Origin: Pseudanabaena sp. PCC 7367
Lineage (GTDB): Bacteria > Cyanobacteriota > Cyanobacteriia > Pseudanabaenales > Pseudanabaenaceae
Direction of reading: 5' to 3'
Assembly (NCBI RefSeq): GCF_000317065.1
Contig: NC_019701.1
Coordinates: forward strand, 310,001 to 374,000
DNA: 64,000 bases
In this document: positions 18,638 to 28,173 of the stretch, piece by piece
Layout of the letters: the number at the start of each line of letters is the position of its first letter
Position numbering within the stretch: position 1 is the first letter of the stretch
Made by a program: the position numbers and the translations under genes
Notes under the pieces: generated by a model
Told to the model about the DNA's origin: nothing
Database searches by the model: none
Seen by the model: the letters and a program-made list of their open reading frames with translations, nothing else

Positions 18638-19585
18638 TCAGAGCGGTGGAAGATCGATCGCCTTTTGCAAAAACTCTCGATAAGCCCGAATCATGGCCTG
18701 GGTGCCCTGCCGATCGCCATCTTCTAGATCTCTGACATCTTTAAATAGCTGATCAGCCAGCTCAACCCCTGGCATTCCCTCACCAAAAGTTTCGTCTGGC
18801 ACCTGGTAAAGCACCTGTGCTGCCTGGTGATAGGCTTCTAGCACTAACCGCAAATCCTTAAGCATATGTTTGATCATAAACCCTGGTTGAAAATCTGCCT
18901 CGGCCACCTTCATGCCCAGGTTAGTTAAAGCCCAAGAGCCCGCCGCGCCACTACCACACACATCCACCACCAATTGCGGATCGATGTCAAGCTTTTCCGC
19001 CAGGAGCATCGCCTCGCAGATTCCGACCATATTTAAGGAAACCAAGACCTGGTTACATAACTTTACACCCTGACCACTACCGGATGGCCCACACCAATGG
19101 ATGCTTTTACCCAGCACCGAAAATAGCGGCATGCAAGCCTCAAAGTCAGCCTCAGAGCCACCCACCATGATCGTCAAAGTTCCTTTTTGAGCGCCAATGT
19201 CACCCCCTGAAATCGGTGCATCGAGGAACCTGAGGTTGTGCTTTTGCAATTCTGTTGCTATTTTCTTGGCAGCACTGACACCGATGGTGCTAGTATCTAC
19301 AATCATTGCTTCGGACTTAGCAAATTCAGCTACTCCACCGTCTCCTAATACGACCGCTTCTACATCCGGGGCATCACCCAAACACAAGAAGATTACGTCT
19401 GCATCGGCGATCGCTGCTTCTATTGATGGGGCAATGATCGCACCTGCTGCTTCCACCTCGCTAATGTGGGGGCGATCGGCAGTCCGATTCCAGGCCGTAA
19501 CCGCATATCCTGCTTTGGCCAGATTAATAGTCATTGGCGCACCCATTACGCCTAGCCCTAGGAAAGCAACCTTTTGTGTAGTCAT
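18638..19585 (-). CDS. 3-hydroxyisobutyrate dehydrogenase-type NAD(P) oxidoreductase
   Basis: 315 residues, a beta-hydroxyacid dehydrogenase. The Rossmann motif GLGVMGAPMTINLAKAG is at 10-26, the substrate motif DAPISGGDIGAQKGTLTIMVGG near 118-140, and the catalytic Lys in GSGQGVKLCNQVLV near 172. The family includes 3-hydroxyisobutyrate, tartronate-semialdehyde and glyoxylate/succinic-semialdehyde reductases; sequence alone does not decide. NWNRT-like AWNRTADRP after strand 2 has an Arg that would favour NADP (inference). No operon partner. Confidence 0.88.
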   Translation of the reverse strand: MTTQKVAFLGLGVMGAPMTINLAKAGYAVTAWNRTADRPHISEVEAAGAIIAPSIEAAIADADVIFLCLGDAPDVEAVVLGDGGVAEFAKSEAMIVDTSTIGVSAAKKIATELQKHNLRFLDAPISGGDIGAQKGTLTIMVGGSEADFEACMPLFSVLGKSIHWCGPSGSGQGVKLCNQVLVSLNMVGICEAMLLAEKLDIDPQLVVDVCGSGAAGSWALTNLGMKVAEADFQPGFMIKHMLKDLRLVLEAYHQAAQVLYQVPDETFGEGMPGVELADQLFKDVRDLEDGDRQGTQAMIRAYREFLQKAIDLPPL

Positions 19586-20247
19586 TTCAGTCAGTTACGT
19601 TATTAAAGTTACTTTAATTTAATTAAATATCTGTTTTATTTGGATTACGCAAAACCACGGCTTAACCTAGTTTAAGTCGGCCTAAATTCAAATCAAGTTC
19701 AAAGTTCAGCGCTTAATGACTAGCAACGATCGATGTTACTGGTTTGATAGTGACTTGATTTAATCAGGTAGTTAGTGATAAATCCATTGAGCAGAGCTAA
19801 CTTAGCTCAGTATCGAACCAAGCTAACCAAGCTAATTAATAGTTAATAGAATCAACAGTAAACAAGTCTCATCAAATTTAGCTTAGCCAACTAAATTTTG
19901 TGCATTTGGACTTAGATAGGACTTAGATACAAAATCAGATTACAAAACTGAACCATAGGTCTGATCAACTAAAAATCAAAAAAAATCAACAGCACAATCC
20001 CCACACTAGCCTAACTGTTTCAACCAGCCAACAATAATTCACCAGCAAGGCATTAACTAATAGTTAATTGTAGTTAATTGCCATAGGTAAATTATTACTA
20101 GCCATTAAAGCACAGAGGATAGTATGGGGATTCGTTCCTAGCAGCTTGCAAATTAATTTGCGGCTAGAGTCTAGCCTACGAATCTAGATTACCGATCGGG
20201 ATCGCTAAACTATATGTATTGCGTTGTTGCTGCCAATAGCAAAGTTA
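19586..20247. other. Noncoding gap
   Basis: 662 bp rich in TTAATTAA-like words and short direct repeats (for example aaccaagct copies near 19815-19835). No supported gene, terminator or RNA. Confidence 0.4.
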
Positions 20248-20544
20248 CTATCTAGCCATAGCCAGCTCTTCCGGAGGCCTTAAGCTAGGAAACAAAAAGT
20301 GATTTTCTTCTACATATTGCGCACCAAAGAGACCTTTTTCTGCCCAAAAGTAACGATCGGTGGTATGTTCATTACGTCTGACCAGAAGTAGCGCAGGGGG
20401 AGCAATCCCAGAGTTATGGATGAACTTCCGCGCAGCAGTCACTGGTTTATCACTACCACTATCGATACTGAATTGGGGTATCATCTCCAGGATCTTACGA
20501 CCTTCTTGACGACGTCTACTTTTCCGTTTCCGTCTCCTAGCCAA
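20248..20544 (-). CDS. DUF3155 family protein
   Basis: 98 residues opening with a very basic segment (MARRRKRKSRRRQEGRK), then FIHNSGIAPPALLLVRRNEHTTDRYFWAEKGLFGAQYVEENHFLFPSL, which is the conserved block of cyanobacterial DUF3155. The basic N-terminus suggests nucleic-acid or ribosome contact (inference). Preceded by AATTAGGAGGTAGTTGAATTGGCTAGG-like sequence: AGGAGGT is a strong ribosome site just before the start, where a TTG reads as the first codon of the visible frame. Function unknown. Confidence 0.85.
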   Translation of the reverse strand: MARRRKRKSRRRQEGRKILEMIPQFSIDSGSDKPVTAARKFIHNSGIAPPALLLVRRNEHTTDRYFWAEKGLFGAQYVEENHFLFPSLRPPEELAMAR

Positions 20545-21239
20545 TTCAACTACCTCCTAATTTACGACCCATTATTTAGCGTTTGGATTGTTATTTGGAT
20601 TACAAAACCGTTGTCTATTATATCTATCTTATGACTGAACTTCAAATTTTCTTTACAATTTTAATAAATGCTTACTCGGCATAGATTCTAGCGATCCAGT
20701 CTGGGCAATCTTCCTGGCTCTGCACTGCGAAATAGCTCGCAAGAAATATATCCAGATACTTCTATGGGATTGACTTGTGGCGATCGGATTGCTTCTTTAC
20801 ACACGATGAATTAGTGCTCACATTAAAATCGCTTAACTTAACATTTAGCAAAGATTATGACTTTACAAGGATTAAACTTTTGCACGGCTATTATATTTGC
20901 TTTTTTGTAGGGATATTTCCCTGGCGGAAGTAAAAAAGCAGAATATTTTGAGCAATTATTGGATTGACAGGTTACTTTAACAAGAGTGGCGATCGCCAGT
21001 AATGAAAAATTAGGGGTTGCCAATCTCTGTTGCACTCAAGTTGATTTAAATAATTCCCCCAGGTTCACAAAGCTAAAATATTTATTAGCTCTGTATGGTT
21101 GCGTAAATTAATCTAAAGATCAAGTTTGGAAATATTTGGATTCAGTTTAGCTGCAACGCTTGCTTCTATTTAATCGTGTTAATCGTGAGCATTACCAGGT
21201 CACAGCACCAAAATTCAGGTATTTTGTGTTTTTAGATAT
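20545..21239. other. Noncoding gap with possible degenerate coding traces
   Basis: About 700 bp upstream of the DUF3155 gene. On the plus strand, 20858-21070 reads as protein-like stretches broken by two stop codons (GYFPGGSKKAEYFEQLLD, then QVTLTRVAIASNEKLGVANL); a 65-codon minus frame overlaps it. Neither was recognised. Could be a decayed gene or chance. Confidence 0.3.
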
Positions 21240-22592
21240 TTAAGCTGCTTTACGGCTTAGATCCTGGCTGAGATTTCGGCTCAGGCCAACACAGACAATC
21301 AACGCTACAAAAGCGATCGCCGTACCAAAAGCTCCTTGCGCCAAGGTGATCGCCTTAAGATCCGGAAAAATAAAATGAAACACGCCATTAATGCCGCCAA
21401 ACCCACCAAAATAGAGACCGATCCCAAAGCCACTTAATTTGTTTGGCATCAGTTCCAGCGCTAGGGGAATAACCCCATTGATCACCACACTCCAGCAAGC
21501 CGCGATCGCTAACATGACTAAAGTTACGATCGCCGCCACCTTTATCCCCAATAGAGCAACGAGCAAAATGGCAAACCCAGCCGCCGCGATCGTCATCATT
21601 AATTTATTGCCAACCTGAGCCGCCAGCCAACCCATTGGCAATGCAAAAAACGCCATTGAGATAAACATCAAGCCCATCCCCAGGCTGATATTATCGGCAA
21701 AGATGCTATTGGCCATGAAGGCAGGGAAAAGACGAACGACTAGGAATCTAAACGTGCCACCGACCAGAATCCCAATCACAAAAATCAAAATGGCATTGAA
21801 CACCCAGGGCAGCTCCTGGTTCAGACTGGCTAGGCCAAGGCGAGCACTTGGTTCGATTATTACTGAAGCAGCTTGGTCTAAGGCTTGATCCAGATCATTG
21901 CCAGTGATCAATCGCTCTGCTAGATCAGCATCAGAAATCTCGCCTTCACCACTTAAATCTTCAATTTGATTCGTGGAAGCTGGTGGATTTGTCAGCCTTA
22001 GCACGGCCCCAGCCACCAACAGGGCGATCGAACCAGTTAAAAAAGTAATCACTGGCCCCATGCCCAAAATCAGGTTATAGGCCAATGGTTTCAGCGAGCC
22101 TACTAATCCCCCCGCCAGGGTTAAAATACTGGCTGCCTGGGGTAACTTAGAACCAATCGCATATTGTCCCAGTAAGCTAATTGCTGGACTGCGGAACAGC
22201 GACATTGTAAACGCCCAGGCCACCAACACCACCGGTAACAGCCAGCGTAATACCCCGGCAGGGCTACCAAAAATAGCGATCGCTGGAATTGCCAAAAATA
22301 CCGTCGCGGCCAGGATGATTCCCAACACAATCAATGGCAACTTGGTGCCAGTCCAACGCTTAGCACGATCGGACACTCGCCCCATAATTGGCTCAACCGC
22401 TGCCGCCATCAGTCCTTCAAAGAACAAAATAAAAGCCGCGATCTGAGCCGAGAAGCCAAATTGACCAAGCAGATCGGGAAAGTAGATGTTGTAATAGACC
22501 CAGGTAAGAGAGATTGCACCCTGCATAGCAGCAAGAGCCAACACCCTCGACCAGAGAATACCTGAGGCGACTAGCTTTGGTGGCGGGTTCAT
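21240..22592 (-). CDS. MFS transporter, sugar/SLC45-like
   Basis: 450 residues with about 12 hydrophobic segments in two halves split by an acidic cytoplasmic loop (about 200-250, rich in Asp/Glu). FEGLMAAAVEPIMGRVSDRAKRWTGTKLPLIVLG is the loop 2-3 signature of the family (G-R-x-S-D-R), and the second half carries LPMGWLAAQVGNKLM. Such proteins act as proton-linked sugar or small-solute carriers in the inner membrane; the substrate here is not predictable. 113 bp downstream of mdh on the same strand, but a shared transcript is only possible, not shown. Confidence 0.85.
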   Translation of the reverse strand: MNPPPKLVASGILWSRVLALAAMQGAISLTWVYYNIYFPDLLGQFGFSAQIAAFILFFEGLMAAAVEPIMGRVSDRAKRWTGTKLPLIVLGIILAATVFLAIPAIAIFGSPAGVLRWLLPVVLVAWAFTMSLFRSPAISLLGQYAIGSKLPQAASILTLAGGLVGSLKPLAYNLILGMGPVITFLTGSIALLVAGAVLRLTNPPASTNQIEDLSGEGEISDADLAERLITGNDLDQALDQAASVIIEPSARLGLASLNQELPWVFNAILIFVIGILVGGTFRFLVVRLFPAFMANSIFADNISLGMGLMFISMAFFALPMGWLAAQVGNKLMMTIAAAGFAILLVALLGIKVAAIVTLVMLAIAACWSVVINGVIPLALELMPNKLSGFGIGLYFGGFGGINGVFHFIFPDLKAITLAQGAFGTAIAFVALIVCVGLSRNLSQDLSRKAA

Positions 22593-22705
22593 AGCTATTA
22601 ATAATTGATTTTAATTAACTAAAATTTCTAATTTCTATACCTGTCTTAAACCAAGCTCTCGATCACTAAGTATCGATTACTAAGCATCTAAGAGTCTCTA
22701 AATCT

Positions 22706-23674
22706 CTAGGCCAAGTTCATGGCAGCAAGGCGATCGATGTTTTCACGCACTGACTTAGCAGACGTGTGCAAAGCATTTAATTCTGCTTTAGACAAGTTCA
22801 GCTCAACCACCATATCGATCCCCTCCTGCCCCAATTGCACCGGCACACCCATGAATAAATCATGCAAGCCATATTCACCATCAAGATAAGCGGCAACGGG
22901 AATAATCCGGCGACGATTGAGTAAAATTGCTTCCACCATCTCTGCTGCTGCCGAAGCGGGGGCAAAATAAGCGCTGCCCGTTTGCATCAGCTTGACGATC
23001 TCCGCGCCACCATGACGGGTGCGATCGACCAGGCGGGTAATGGCATCTGGGGTCATTAGTTCCGTAATTGGCACCCCAGAGACAGTGGAATAGCGCGGCA
23101 ATGGCACCATTAGATCGCCATGTCCACCCATCACCATTGCCGTAATATCGGCGATCGAAATGCCCAATTCCATCGCAATAAAAGCTTGAAAGCGGGAAGC
23201 ATCCAAAACGCCAGCCATGCCCATTACCTTACTCTTGGGCAGGCCGCTTACCTTCCAGGCCAGATAGGTCATTACATCCAGCGGATTGGTCACCACAATA
23301 AAAATTGCATCCGGCGAATGTTCCACTGCCATTGGCACCACAGAAGCGACCACCTCCGCATTCACTCGTAGCAAATCTTCGCGGCTCATCCCCTGTTTCC
23401 GGGGCACCCCAGCAGTCACCACCACCACATCGGAATTGGCGGTGTCTTTGTAATCAGAAGTGCCAACAATCAGCCGATCGTGATGTTCGATCGCGCGAGC
23501 CTGCATCAAATCCAGCGCCATTCCCTCCGGTTTACCGGGAACGCGATCTAGCAAAACCACGTCAGCCAGATTCTTCTCAGCGATCCGTTGCGCCAGGGTG
23601 CTACCAACATTCCCTGCGCCGATTACAGAAACGCGGGTGGGAGAATGGTCAATGCGTCGATTGGGTTTAAACAT
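22706..23674 (-). CDS. mdh: Malate dehydrogenase
   Basis: NAD-dependent interconversion of malate and oxaloacetate. 322 residues of the LDH-like MDH type: IGAGNVGSTLAQRI (20-33), LLDRVPGKPEGMALDL with the Asp that selects NAD, AGVPRKQGMSRE with the substrate arginines, VTNPLDVMTYLAWK, the proton-relay His in MGGHGDLMVPL, and a last substrate-side segment at GSAYFAPASAA. All catalytic residues are intact. Single gene followed by the MFS transporter. Confidence 0.96.
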   Translation of the reverse strand: MFKPNRRIDHSPTRVSVIGAGNVGSTLAQRIAEKNLADVVLLDRVPGKPEGMALDLMQARAIEHHDRLIVGTSDYKDTANSDVVVVTAGVPRKQGMSREDLLRVNAEVVASVVPMAVEHSPDAIFIVVTNPLDVMTYLAWKVSGLPKSKVMGMAGVLDASRFQAFIAMELGISIADITAMVMGGHGDLMVPLPRYSTVSGVPITELMTPDAITRLVDRTRHGGAEIVKLMQTGSAYFAPASAAAEMVEAILLNRRRIIPVAAYLDGEYGLHDLFMGVPVQLGQEGIDMVVELNLSKAELNALHTSAKSVRENIDRLAAMNLA

Positions 23675-23913
23675 TTACTCTGCAGGCTCAAAATAGCTAA
23701 TGGTTAAGGTTGACGATTAGTTACCTGTCAACGTTCCTATTTACTATTTTGACAACTCAGCGCCGCAGATGGCTGGTAATTACTAATTAATTAACATTCT
23801 GGCCATGTTCAACCCCCAGCCAAACCCCAACCAAACCCAAGCCAAACCCGATCGGCATGTCATAACTTTCAATTAATTTAAACTTTTAATTTAAACTGAG
23901 AGCCTAAGAGCTG

Positions 23914-24795
23914 TTATTCCTCTTCGTCTGGCAAACTTTCTGCCACAATCTCCGCCAGGGTTTCTTCTGCCAGAAGAGGCTTAGTATCGTCCAGGAGTTT
24001 CTCACCCCACAAATTCTCCTTGAGGAAGTCGAGCTTGCCATAGCGGGGATCGATGCCCAGGGCTTCTTCGCCCAGCTTGAGGGCGCGATCGCGGTTGCCA
24101 GCTTGATATAAAACCACGGCCAGGGCTAGTTTTGGTTCCGCTGCCTGTTCGTCTCCTTTTTCCGCTTGATTGACTGCTTGCTCCCAGAATCTGACCGCTT
24201 TGTCCTGGTTGCCACGCTCATATTCCACCAGACCAATATTATTGGCAGCCGCCCAGAATTTTTCATCCAGGTTAGTAACAATCTCATATTGCTCGATCGC
24301 CTCGTCATAGCGATTGCTGAGAAAATAGGCATTACCCAGGTCAAAAATTGCGGTGGGTTCCTTGGGGACGATCTTGAGGCCAGCTTTAATATTTTCGATC
24401 GCCTTGGGATATTCCTGAATCCGGATGTAAGCCGAACCAAGGCTAAATAATACAGCAGGATTATCTTGCTTGAGGCTATAGGACTTGTTGAGGATGGCGA
24501 TCGCTTTTTCGTATTCGCCCTGACGCAAATAGATGCTGCCTAAGATCGCCTGGGTTTGAAATGCCTGGGGAGCGAGTTGCACAGCCAATTTAGCCCTGGC
24601 CAGCGCCAGTTCATATTGCCGGAATTGAGCCAGTTGAGCGGCATCTCCTGCCAGTGCCAAGCCTTGGTTTTCTAGGTTGGTGAAGTTAACCTTGAGGGTG
24701 TGGGGCAAGAGCGCTTGCGCTTGAACCGGAGCAACGGTTGCACCACCACAGGTAAGGCCAGCCAGGATAGCAAATAGAAATAGGCGATCGCGCAC
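23914..24795 (-). CDS. Exported TPR-repeat protein
   Basis: About 293 residues: signal peptide (RDRLFLFAILAGLTCGGATVAPVQAQA) followed by six or seven tetratricopeptide repeats from about 40 to 265, such as AILGSIYLRQGEYEKAIAILNKSYSL and AIFDLGNAYFLSNRYDEAIEQYEIV, and an acidic tail (ESLPDEEE). The GTG at 24795 was chosen because AGAGGA lies six bases upstream and the signal peptide then begins correctly; a longer frame reaches 24846. Likely a periplasmic or thylakoid-lumen scaffold; partner unknown. Confidence 0.85.
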   Translation of the reverse strand: MRDRLFLFAILAGLTCGGATVAPVQAQALLPHTLKVNFTNLENQGLALAGDAAQLAQFRQYELALARAKLAVQLAPQAFQTQAILGSIYLRQGEYEKAIAILNKSYSLKQDNPAVLFSLGSAYIRIQEYPKAIENIKAGLKIVPKEPTAIFDLGNAYFLSNRYDEAIEQYEIVTNLDEKFWAAANNIGLVEYERGNQDKAVRFWEQAVNQAEKGDEQAAEPKLALAVVLYQAGNRDRALKLGEEALGIDPRYGKLDFLKENLWGEKLLDDTKPLLAEETLAEIVAESLPDEEE

Positions 24796-24988
24796 GGTTA
24801 TCCTCTCAGATTTCTCAAATACAATTACAAATTTAATGCCAATCAAATCACTAACAAAATTATAACGCTAGCAATTTGGATCGTTAGTTTAGATTTAGAC
24901 TAAGTTAGCTAAGTTGTTAGTTGTTCTACGATTGTTCTACGATCAGCATCGAGAAGTATGCGTTCAATTAACGGTAGTTTGATCCAGT

Positions 24989-25030
24989 CATGAGCATTAG
25001 GGCATGAGCATTAGGGCATGAGCATTAGGG
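24989..25030. repeat. 14-bp perfect tandem triplication
   Basis: catgagcattaggg repeated exactly three times (24989-25002, 25003-25016, 25017-25030). Confidence 0.97.
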
Positions 25031-25389
25031 TAAGAATATTTGCATATTCGTTTAGCTACAATGCTTTTATTCTGGCCAAACTAACAATTAATTAACACCA
25101 CTCAATTAACTAAATATCTAGCTTACTAATTTAATAGAACATACCAGCCAATCCAGTTAGTTGAATTGTTCTAAATATTCTGGCAGGTTGATTATACACA
25201 TTAATTCAATAACTTGGGTTGGAGCTGATGACCGACTATGTTTAAGATTAATTTAGTTAGATTATGCAAACTGATTAGCGTGCTTTTTAGCTAATTATTT
25301 ATAAATCCTAGCTTGTCGTCAATGGCGATCGCCCAAAGACCTGGTTGCTCTACTAGAGATAGTTACTAAAAATCGCTTTTTATTGACCT

Positions 25390-25419
25390 GAATATTGAAG
25401 AATATTGAAGAATATTGAA
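25390..25419. repeat. 10-bp perfect tandem triplication
   Basis: gaatattgaa repeated exactly three times (25390-25399, 25400-25409, 25410-25419). Confidence 0.97.
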
Positions 25420-25651
25420 CTAGCGCGGATCATCTAAGTAGGGCGATCCCAATAATTCAAGCCCATAGCCTGGTGTTAATTAATCGATCGCTGAGCTAAA
25501 ATTTAGCAAGTGTTGCATGTGTTAGGCGATCTTAGGCTTAACCACCACCTAATCACCTAATTATAATAAATGATTAGATTAATTCATCTAGATTAGTTGA
25601 TCACCGCTCTCTGCTTTTATCCTAAATCCAAGCAAACCATAGGCAATTGTC

Positions 25652-25873
25652 ATGACCCCAGAAAATATTAAAACTAAAGTAGAAGCGATCGCCTCACGTC
25701 GTTCTGTTCTGGCCAAGCTACTCGAAAAAGACAACCTTGGCAATCTCAGCATTGATGTTACTCAAGCGCTCGAAGAAATCGATGATTTAATTGCGGAATT
25801 TAAGGTTGCTTTCCCCGATTGTACGATCGTAGGTGATGTTAGCCCCACTAGCGCTGGCATCAATATTGATTAA
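25652..25873 (+). CDS. Small uncharacterised protein
   Basis: 73 residues, mostly helical by composition (TPENIKTKVEAIASRRSVLAKLLEK, then VTQALEEIDDLIAEFKVAFPD) with a short hydrophobic end. Codon use and an internal GCGATCGC site agree with real genes here. I do not recognise the family. ATG at 25652 has only a weak AGG upstream. It is 75 bp before the phasin-like gene on the same strand and may share its transcript. Confidence 0.6.
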   Translation: MTPENIKTKVEAIASRRSVLAKLLEKDNLGNLSIDVTQALEEIDDLIAEFKVAFPDCTIVGDVSPTSAGINID

Positions 25874-25948
25874 AATAATGATTAGGATCAGGTTCAAGCG
25901 TCCATTGTCCAGTTGCTGATCTTGTCGTGAAATAAGGAGTTGTGGCCT

Positions 25949-26311
25949 GTGAATCCCTTCAAAAAAGCGATCTATTTTGGCTTAGGTCTGGCATCGCTAG
26001 CTGGTGAAAAAGTCAGCGAAAAGCTGAATGATATCCAAGATCAGGCGGCGGCGATCGCTGATGATCTCGTCGAGCGCGGTGAAATGACCAGCGAAGAAGC
26101 CCGCAAGTTTGTGGATGATATGGTGAACCAGGCTCAGCAACCGGTTGGTGCATCCAAGTCTGGCGACGGATCGACTAGTCAAACACCACGTACGATCGAG
26201 ATTCTGGACGATGATGAGAATCTACCCGGTGCCGATCCCGAACAGGTGCAAAGCCTCCGCGATAAGGTACAGGAATTGCAGCGAGAGCTAGAAAAAATGA
26301 AGGATAGCTAG
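25949..26311 (+). CDS. Phasin-like / coiled-coil protein
   Basis: About 120 residues: NPFKKAIYFGLGLASLAGEKVSEKLNDIQDQAAAIADDLVERGEMTSEEARKFVDDM resembles the phasin-like (PhaF/PhaI-type) helical proteins common in cyanobacteria, with the characteristic R-G-E-x-T-x-E-E-A segment. An acidic linker and a C-terminal coiled coil (VQSLRDKVQELQRELEKMK) follow. GTG at 25949 is preferred since AAGGAG (25934-25939) is nine bases upstream; a TTG at 25940 directly abuts that site. Role unknown: granule binding is a family guess. Confidence 0.75.
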   Translation: MNPFKKAIYFGLGLASLAGEKVSEKLNDIQDQAAAIADDLVERGEMTSEEARKFVDDMVNQAQQPVGASKSGDGSTSQTPRTIEILDDDENLPGADPEQVQSLRDKVQELQRELEKMKDS

Positions 26312-26381
26312 GAGAATCAGGAGAATTAAGCTATCTTCAATGTGCCAAAGATTTAAGTTGAGATTTGGGAGTAACTTCAAC

Positions 26382-27305
26382 TTAGTCATACTTCTGGGCA
26401 AGTTGATCTAGGGTATGGTAAAAAGCTTGGCGATCGCGCCACCCCACAAACCCCGCATATAATAGCTGGTTCTTTGGATCGGCCAAAAAGACATGGTCAA
26501 CGCCAACTGGATTACGCCACACCTTAATCTGGTAATTACCCCGTAAACTGGCAAATAGTTTAGCTCGCTTAAAATCACGGGGGTGGGCATTGGTGATCCC
26601 AGGCATAGCCCGCAGTGAGGTTATTAGCACCTGCCCCAGGGACAACTCCAAATTTTGCTGAGGCATTTGAGGTATCTGGGGATCTTGCCAAAACTGAAGG
26701 ATCGCCGCTGCCACCTGGGGGTGGTTTTTCATTTTCTCATGCCGTAACCCTGGAATCAAATGAAAATTGGCATTTTCAAACTGCGTGCATTGCACCAGAA
26801 CAGTGCCATCACTGCCACCATCCACGTCGCCAGCAATACTCAAGGTGGGAATCGATCGCGCTATTTCCGCCGCAATCTGGGTGCGATCGGTAGCGAGATC
26901 CTTAGCAATTCCCAGTCCCCAACCACCAGGGTCAAGAATTTTGCCCAGGTTAGCGCCGCCTACTGGTGAGGCCACCAAACTAAGCGAATGAATTTTGGGC
27001 CACCATTCCCGCCGCCGTTGCAAAATTTCTAACCAGATCAATCCACCCATCGAATGGCCAACAATGATAATTTGCGCTTGATTATGTTGGGCGATCGCCT
27101 CAGCGGCAATATTTTCTGCCTTATTGATCAATGGCTCGATCCGCCACCAGGTATTCACCCAACCTAGATCGGGAGCAATCACGAGGGTATCTGAATTAGC
27201 AATACTATTGGCCAAAGCGCCAATCAATCGATTTGTATCCGCCCAGCCATGTTGAGCAAACAAAATATATTTATAGCGATCGCCATTAGCAGCATTAGAA
27301 TCCAC
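26382..27305 (-). CDS. Alpha/beta hydrolase
   Basis: 307 residues. FAQHGWADTNRL gives the oxyanion-hole HG, and IIIVGHSMGGLIWLEIL the nucleophile elbow with Ser; LIPGLRHEKMKNHPQV carries the likely catalytic His. The last about 90 residues (KRAKLFASLRGNYQIKVWRNPVGVDHVFLADPKNQLLYAGFVGW) form an added domain not typical of plain hydrolases. Substrate unknown; lipase or esterase activity is the family default. Converges with the phasin-like gene 70 bp away. Confidence 0.82.
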   Translation of the reverse strand: MDSNAANGDRYKYILFAQHGWADTNRLIGALANSIANSDTLVIAPDLGWVNTWWRIEPLINKAENIAAEAIAQHNQAQIIIVGHSMGGLIWLEILQRRREWWPKIHSLSLVASPVGGANLGKILDPGGWGLGIAKDLATDRTQIAAEIARSIPTLSIAGDVDGGSDGTVLVQCTQFENANFHLIPGLRHEKMKNHPQVAAAILQFWQDPQIPQMPQQNLELSLGQVLITSLRAMPGITNAHPRDFKRAKLFASLRGNYQIKVWRNPVGVDHVFLADPKNQLLYAGFVGWRDRQAFYHTLDQLAQKYD

Positions 27306-27534
27306 GGCAACACCTCAACAGCTAAGCTGTAGCTAGATTAAGCCAAGCATAACTCGATCGCTCTGATCGGTAATACTGCTAGTAGTCCAGTTTTTGATCT
27401 GTCCCAGTCTGGATTTTATGGATTAATTGATAAGAAAAATGAGGCTTGCCTAGCTTTTATCCTCAGCAAACCCGATCATAAATATGCCGATCGGTCAAAG
27501 CGGCCAAATTAATTAACGGTCAGAACCGAATTAA

Positions 27535-28173
27535 CTACTTTTTGACTTTAACGCCACGATAAATCAAACCTGGTTTGGGCTTGCGTCGCCGCCTGGGAAC
27601 TGGCTCATAATATTCTGATTCAGATTCTAGTTCTGATTCCTCTGGCTGATCATCAACATCCTCGATCGGCGCAAAGTAGTTGGTGGTCGGCGGAACCTCT
27701 GGCGCAGTCCCAGGCATAGAATTAGCGATCGCCTCCAAGGATGACTGCTCCAAAACTGCACCCATCAGTGATACCACCCTGGCTACTGAAGCAACTAAAT
27801 TCTCGCTGTTCAGCCGGGGTAAAACATCCGCCGCACCCCGTCGCACTGCCCAGCTTTGTTCGATGCTTTTGATCTTGTCTTGTCTGGGATTAAACAGCAC
27901 TACTTTAAGTGCAGGGGAATTTTTAGCCCCCCACTGACACACTGAGCTAGATTGAAGGGTTTGTGAATCAGGTGCTTTTAAACCAGAATCAACTAATATT
28001 AAGCCTGGAATTGGGTCGCCACTTTGCTGCATAGAGTCGAGTAGCTCCACCAAGTCGATCGCCGAGCTTTGGCAGCTAACTACCAAGTTTTGGGATTCAA
28101 GGGCACTAGACCATAGCTGCTCTTGCTCAGAATCCAGATGTACCATTAAGACGGTCTTTTTCAATTCAGCCAT
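27535..28173 (-). CDS. Degenerate receiver-domain protein
   Basis: About 212 residues. The first 140 fit a receiver fold: KKTVLMVHLDSEQEQLWSSAL, LILVDSGLKAP at the phospho-acceptor position and ALKVVLFNPRQD, but the usual Thr/Ser becomes Phe/Asn and the conserved Lys becomes Arg (ADVLPRL), so it is probably not switched by phosphorylation. An acidic linker (EESELESESEYYEP) and a basic end (RRRRKPKPGLIYRGVKVKK) follow; YRG-type ends occur in small cyanobacterial proteins. ATG at 28173 chosen over a TTG three codons upstream. Function unknown. Confidence 0.68.
   Translation of the reverse strand: MAELKKTVLMVHLDSEQEQLWSSALESQNLVVSCQSSAIDLVELLDSMQQSGDPIPGLILVDSGLKAPDSQTLQSSSVCQWGAKNSPALKVVLFNPRQDKIKSIEQSWAVRRGAADVLPRLNSENLVASVARVVSLMGAVLEQSSLEAIANSMPGTAPEVPPTTNYFAPIEDVDDQPEESELESESEYYEPVPRRRRKPKPGLIYRGVKVKK

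Larger units (their letters stand above)
24796..25651. other. Noncoding gap with tandem repeats
   Basis: 856 bp between the TPR gene and the small plus-strand gene. Contains two perfect three-copy tandem repeats (24989-25030 and 25390-25419). No gene or RNA recognised. Confidence 0.5.

Noticed and set aside
20838-21070. Possible decayed gene, plus strand, and overlapping 65-codon minus frame
   Set aside because: The plus frame has two stops and no recognisable family; the minus frame is only its shadow. Too weak to call a pseudogene.
24795-24846. Longer start of the exported TPR protein
   Set aside because: AGAGGA is well placed only for the GTG at 24795, and the longer N-terminus would put a charged segment before the signal peptide.
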